A stretch of 64,000 nucleotides of DNA from Dyadobacter fermentans. Its GTDB lineage: Bacteria > Bacteroidota > Bacteroidia > Cytophagales > Spirosomataceae. Both the position numbers and the translations under genes were made by a program. The stretch is taken from contig NZ_JAHXBN010000001.1 in NCBI RefSeq assembly GCF_019924045.1, positions 434,001 through 498,000 of the forward strand, read 5' to 3'. The notes under the pieces were generated by a model. It had not been told where the DNA came from, searched no databases, and was given only the letters and a program-made list of their open reading frames with translations. Of this stretch, positions 63,127 to 64,000 are shown piece after piece. Every line of letters starts with the position of its first letter. Position 1 is the stretch's first letter.

Positions 63127-63996
63127 TTAAGTAACCGCAAAAGCCTTCGCCAAATACATCGAAAGCGGCAGCAGTGCGAGCACTGCAATAGCGATAGGCA
63201 GCAAGCCAAAAGCCGCGCACCACGAAGCATTCATTACAATGAGAGAAATTACCCCTGCTTTCACCGCTTTACCAATCAGCGGACCAATGGGATTTTGCAT
63301 GGCATTCCAAAGCGGACGGAAAATGAACCAGGCGTGTAGCAGTACAAATGGAACGGTGAACAACAGATTACCCTTTCCCTGCGCAATCGTCAACTGCGCG
63401 GCGAGTACAGCGAGGTAAAGAAATGCCGCTATATATAATGTCCGTTTTTTTCCACCATGTACCTCGTCCTGGCTGATCAGCGTGATTGCGCCGATGTACA
63501 TGATGGGGAAAACGGCGATAAATGCCCATTGCTGGAACGATTCGGGTAATACGCTCATGCCGAGAATGAGGTTGCCGCCCCGGCACATGCCCATCACCAG
63601 CGGGCCGAAGAAGACGTGATGTTTGGCAAAACGGTTGTACAAAATGGTGAGCATCGCGACCACAACCGCAATCATCCCGCTTTGTAAACTGAATGCTCCT
63701 GCTGCAATAATACCGAGCAACAATAGCGAAATGCCCATCGTAGCCGCTTGTGCGAGAGGGACCTTGCCGCTGGGGATAGGCCTCTCCGGTCGCTCGACGG
63801 CATCGAGTCTGGCATCGAAAACGTCGTTCATCACCACACCGCCGCCGTAAAGGCCCAGCGTGGAAACCACGAGTAATGCAGGTGAAAAATCCGAAAACGT
63901 AAACTGCGCGATGGCCATACCGGCCAGGATGTCCGCAATGGCGGTTACCAGGTTGGCCGGGCGGGTCAGCTGTAAATAAGGTTTAAGGCTGCTCAC
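63127..63996 (-). CDS. eboC: EboC-like UbiA prenyltransferase
   Basis: A 289-residue inner-membrane protein with about eight or nine helices. The prenyl-diphosphate and magnesium motif is NDVFDARLDAVERPERPI (NDxxDxxxD), and a second Asp region is ISQDEVHGGKKRT. It would transfer a prenyl group to a small acceptor. The start is GTG at 63996, with TGA just before it that is probably the end of eboB outside the window. It is separated from eboD by a 182-bp gap that includes the purine repeat. Confidence 0.88.
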   Translation of the reverse strand: MSSLKPYLQLTRPANLVTAIADILAGMAIAQFTFSDFSPALLVVSTLGLYGGGVVMNDVFDARLDAVERPERPIPSGKVPLAQAATMGISLLLLGIIAAGAFSLQSGMIAVVVAMLTILYNRFAKHHVFFGPLVMGMCRGGNLILGMSVLPESFQQWAFIAVFPIMYIGAITLISQDEVHGGKKRTLYIAAFLYLAVLAAQLTIAQGKGNLLFTVPFVLLHAWFIFRPLWNAMQNPIGPLIGKAVKAGVISLIVMNASWCAAFGLLPIAIAVLALLPLSMYLAKAFAVT

Positions 63997-64000
63997 TTCA

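Noticed and set aside
59216..63996. dehydroquinate synthase as part of an aromatic amino acid operon
   Set aside because: No other shikimate genes are near, and the neighbours (UbiA, TIM barrel, phosphodiesterase fold) match the ebo set instead.

Overview
The window looks like the chromosome of a Bacteroidota bacterium of the Cytophagales type; a Dyadobacter-like genus is my guess, not something the sequence proves. The evidence is a complete type IX secretion core (porP, gldK, gldL, gldM, gldN), a T9SS C-terminal sorting domain protein, DUF4271 and DUF4230 family proteins, and the absence of clear Shine-Dalgarno sites. Promoters fit the Bacteroidota pattern TTG-N19-20-TAnnTTTG, seen most clearly before dps, a fumarylacetoacetase-family gene and a saccharopine-dehydrogenase-like gene. 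No rRNA, tRNA, CRISPR array, transposase or phage gene was seen; this is mostly core chromosome, closely packed, with strong hairpin terminators between convergent genes.

Layout. 1-10 kb: partial M16 peptidase, TPR protein, amidohydrolase, ispF, dps, a small sigma/anti-sigma pair, a HAD phosphatase and a translationally coupled pair of membrane proteins with a possible copper role. 10-20 kb: FAH-family hydrolase, M23 peptidase, Bcp peroxiredoxin, split transketolase, an ECF sigma module, SulP transporter and carbonic anhydrase. 20-27 kb: a 36-residue membrane ORF, hisB, ribE, a PASTA protein overlapping a T9SS cargo gene, rhodanese, miaA, DUF4230 and a collagen-like lipoprotein. 28-36 kb: the gliding/T9SS locus on the minus strand, headed by DUF4271 and hemD-like genes. 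36-46 kb: sucD, azurin, thioredoxin, TPR protein, exported SOD, recR, clpS, a sodium/solute symporter and small exported proteins. 45.4-52.6 kb: a probable seven-gene minus-strand operon galE-rfbB-rfbA-methyltransferase-LysM transglycosylase-DUF3109-alkyltransferase-like. 52.7-59.2 kb: SirB1-like protein, phosphopantetheinyl transferase, WD40 protein, DivIVA-like protein, folB, a carboxynorspermidine-dehydrogenase-like gene and a PQQ sugar dehydrogenase.

The right end (59.2-64.0 kb) holds four genes of an ebo cluster, in order eboC, eboD, eboE, eboF on the minus strand: a UbiA prenyltransferase, a dehydroquinate-synthase-like protein, a TIM-barrel protein and a phosphodiesterase-fold protein. 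eboA and eboB are presumably beyond the right edge. This poorly understood metabolite pathway is the most interesting system here. Its phosphodiesterase-fold member appears to have lost three expected metal ligands, and a purine-rich repeat lies between eboC and eboD.

Smaller points of interest are a 9-bp tandem repeat in the dps leader, short GC-rich palindromes, an intra-operon terminator between gldK and gldL, and a transketolase whose halves lie in one frame with a single stop codon between them.
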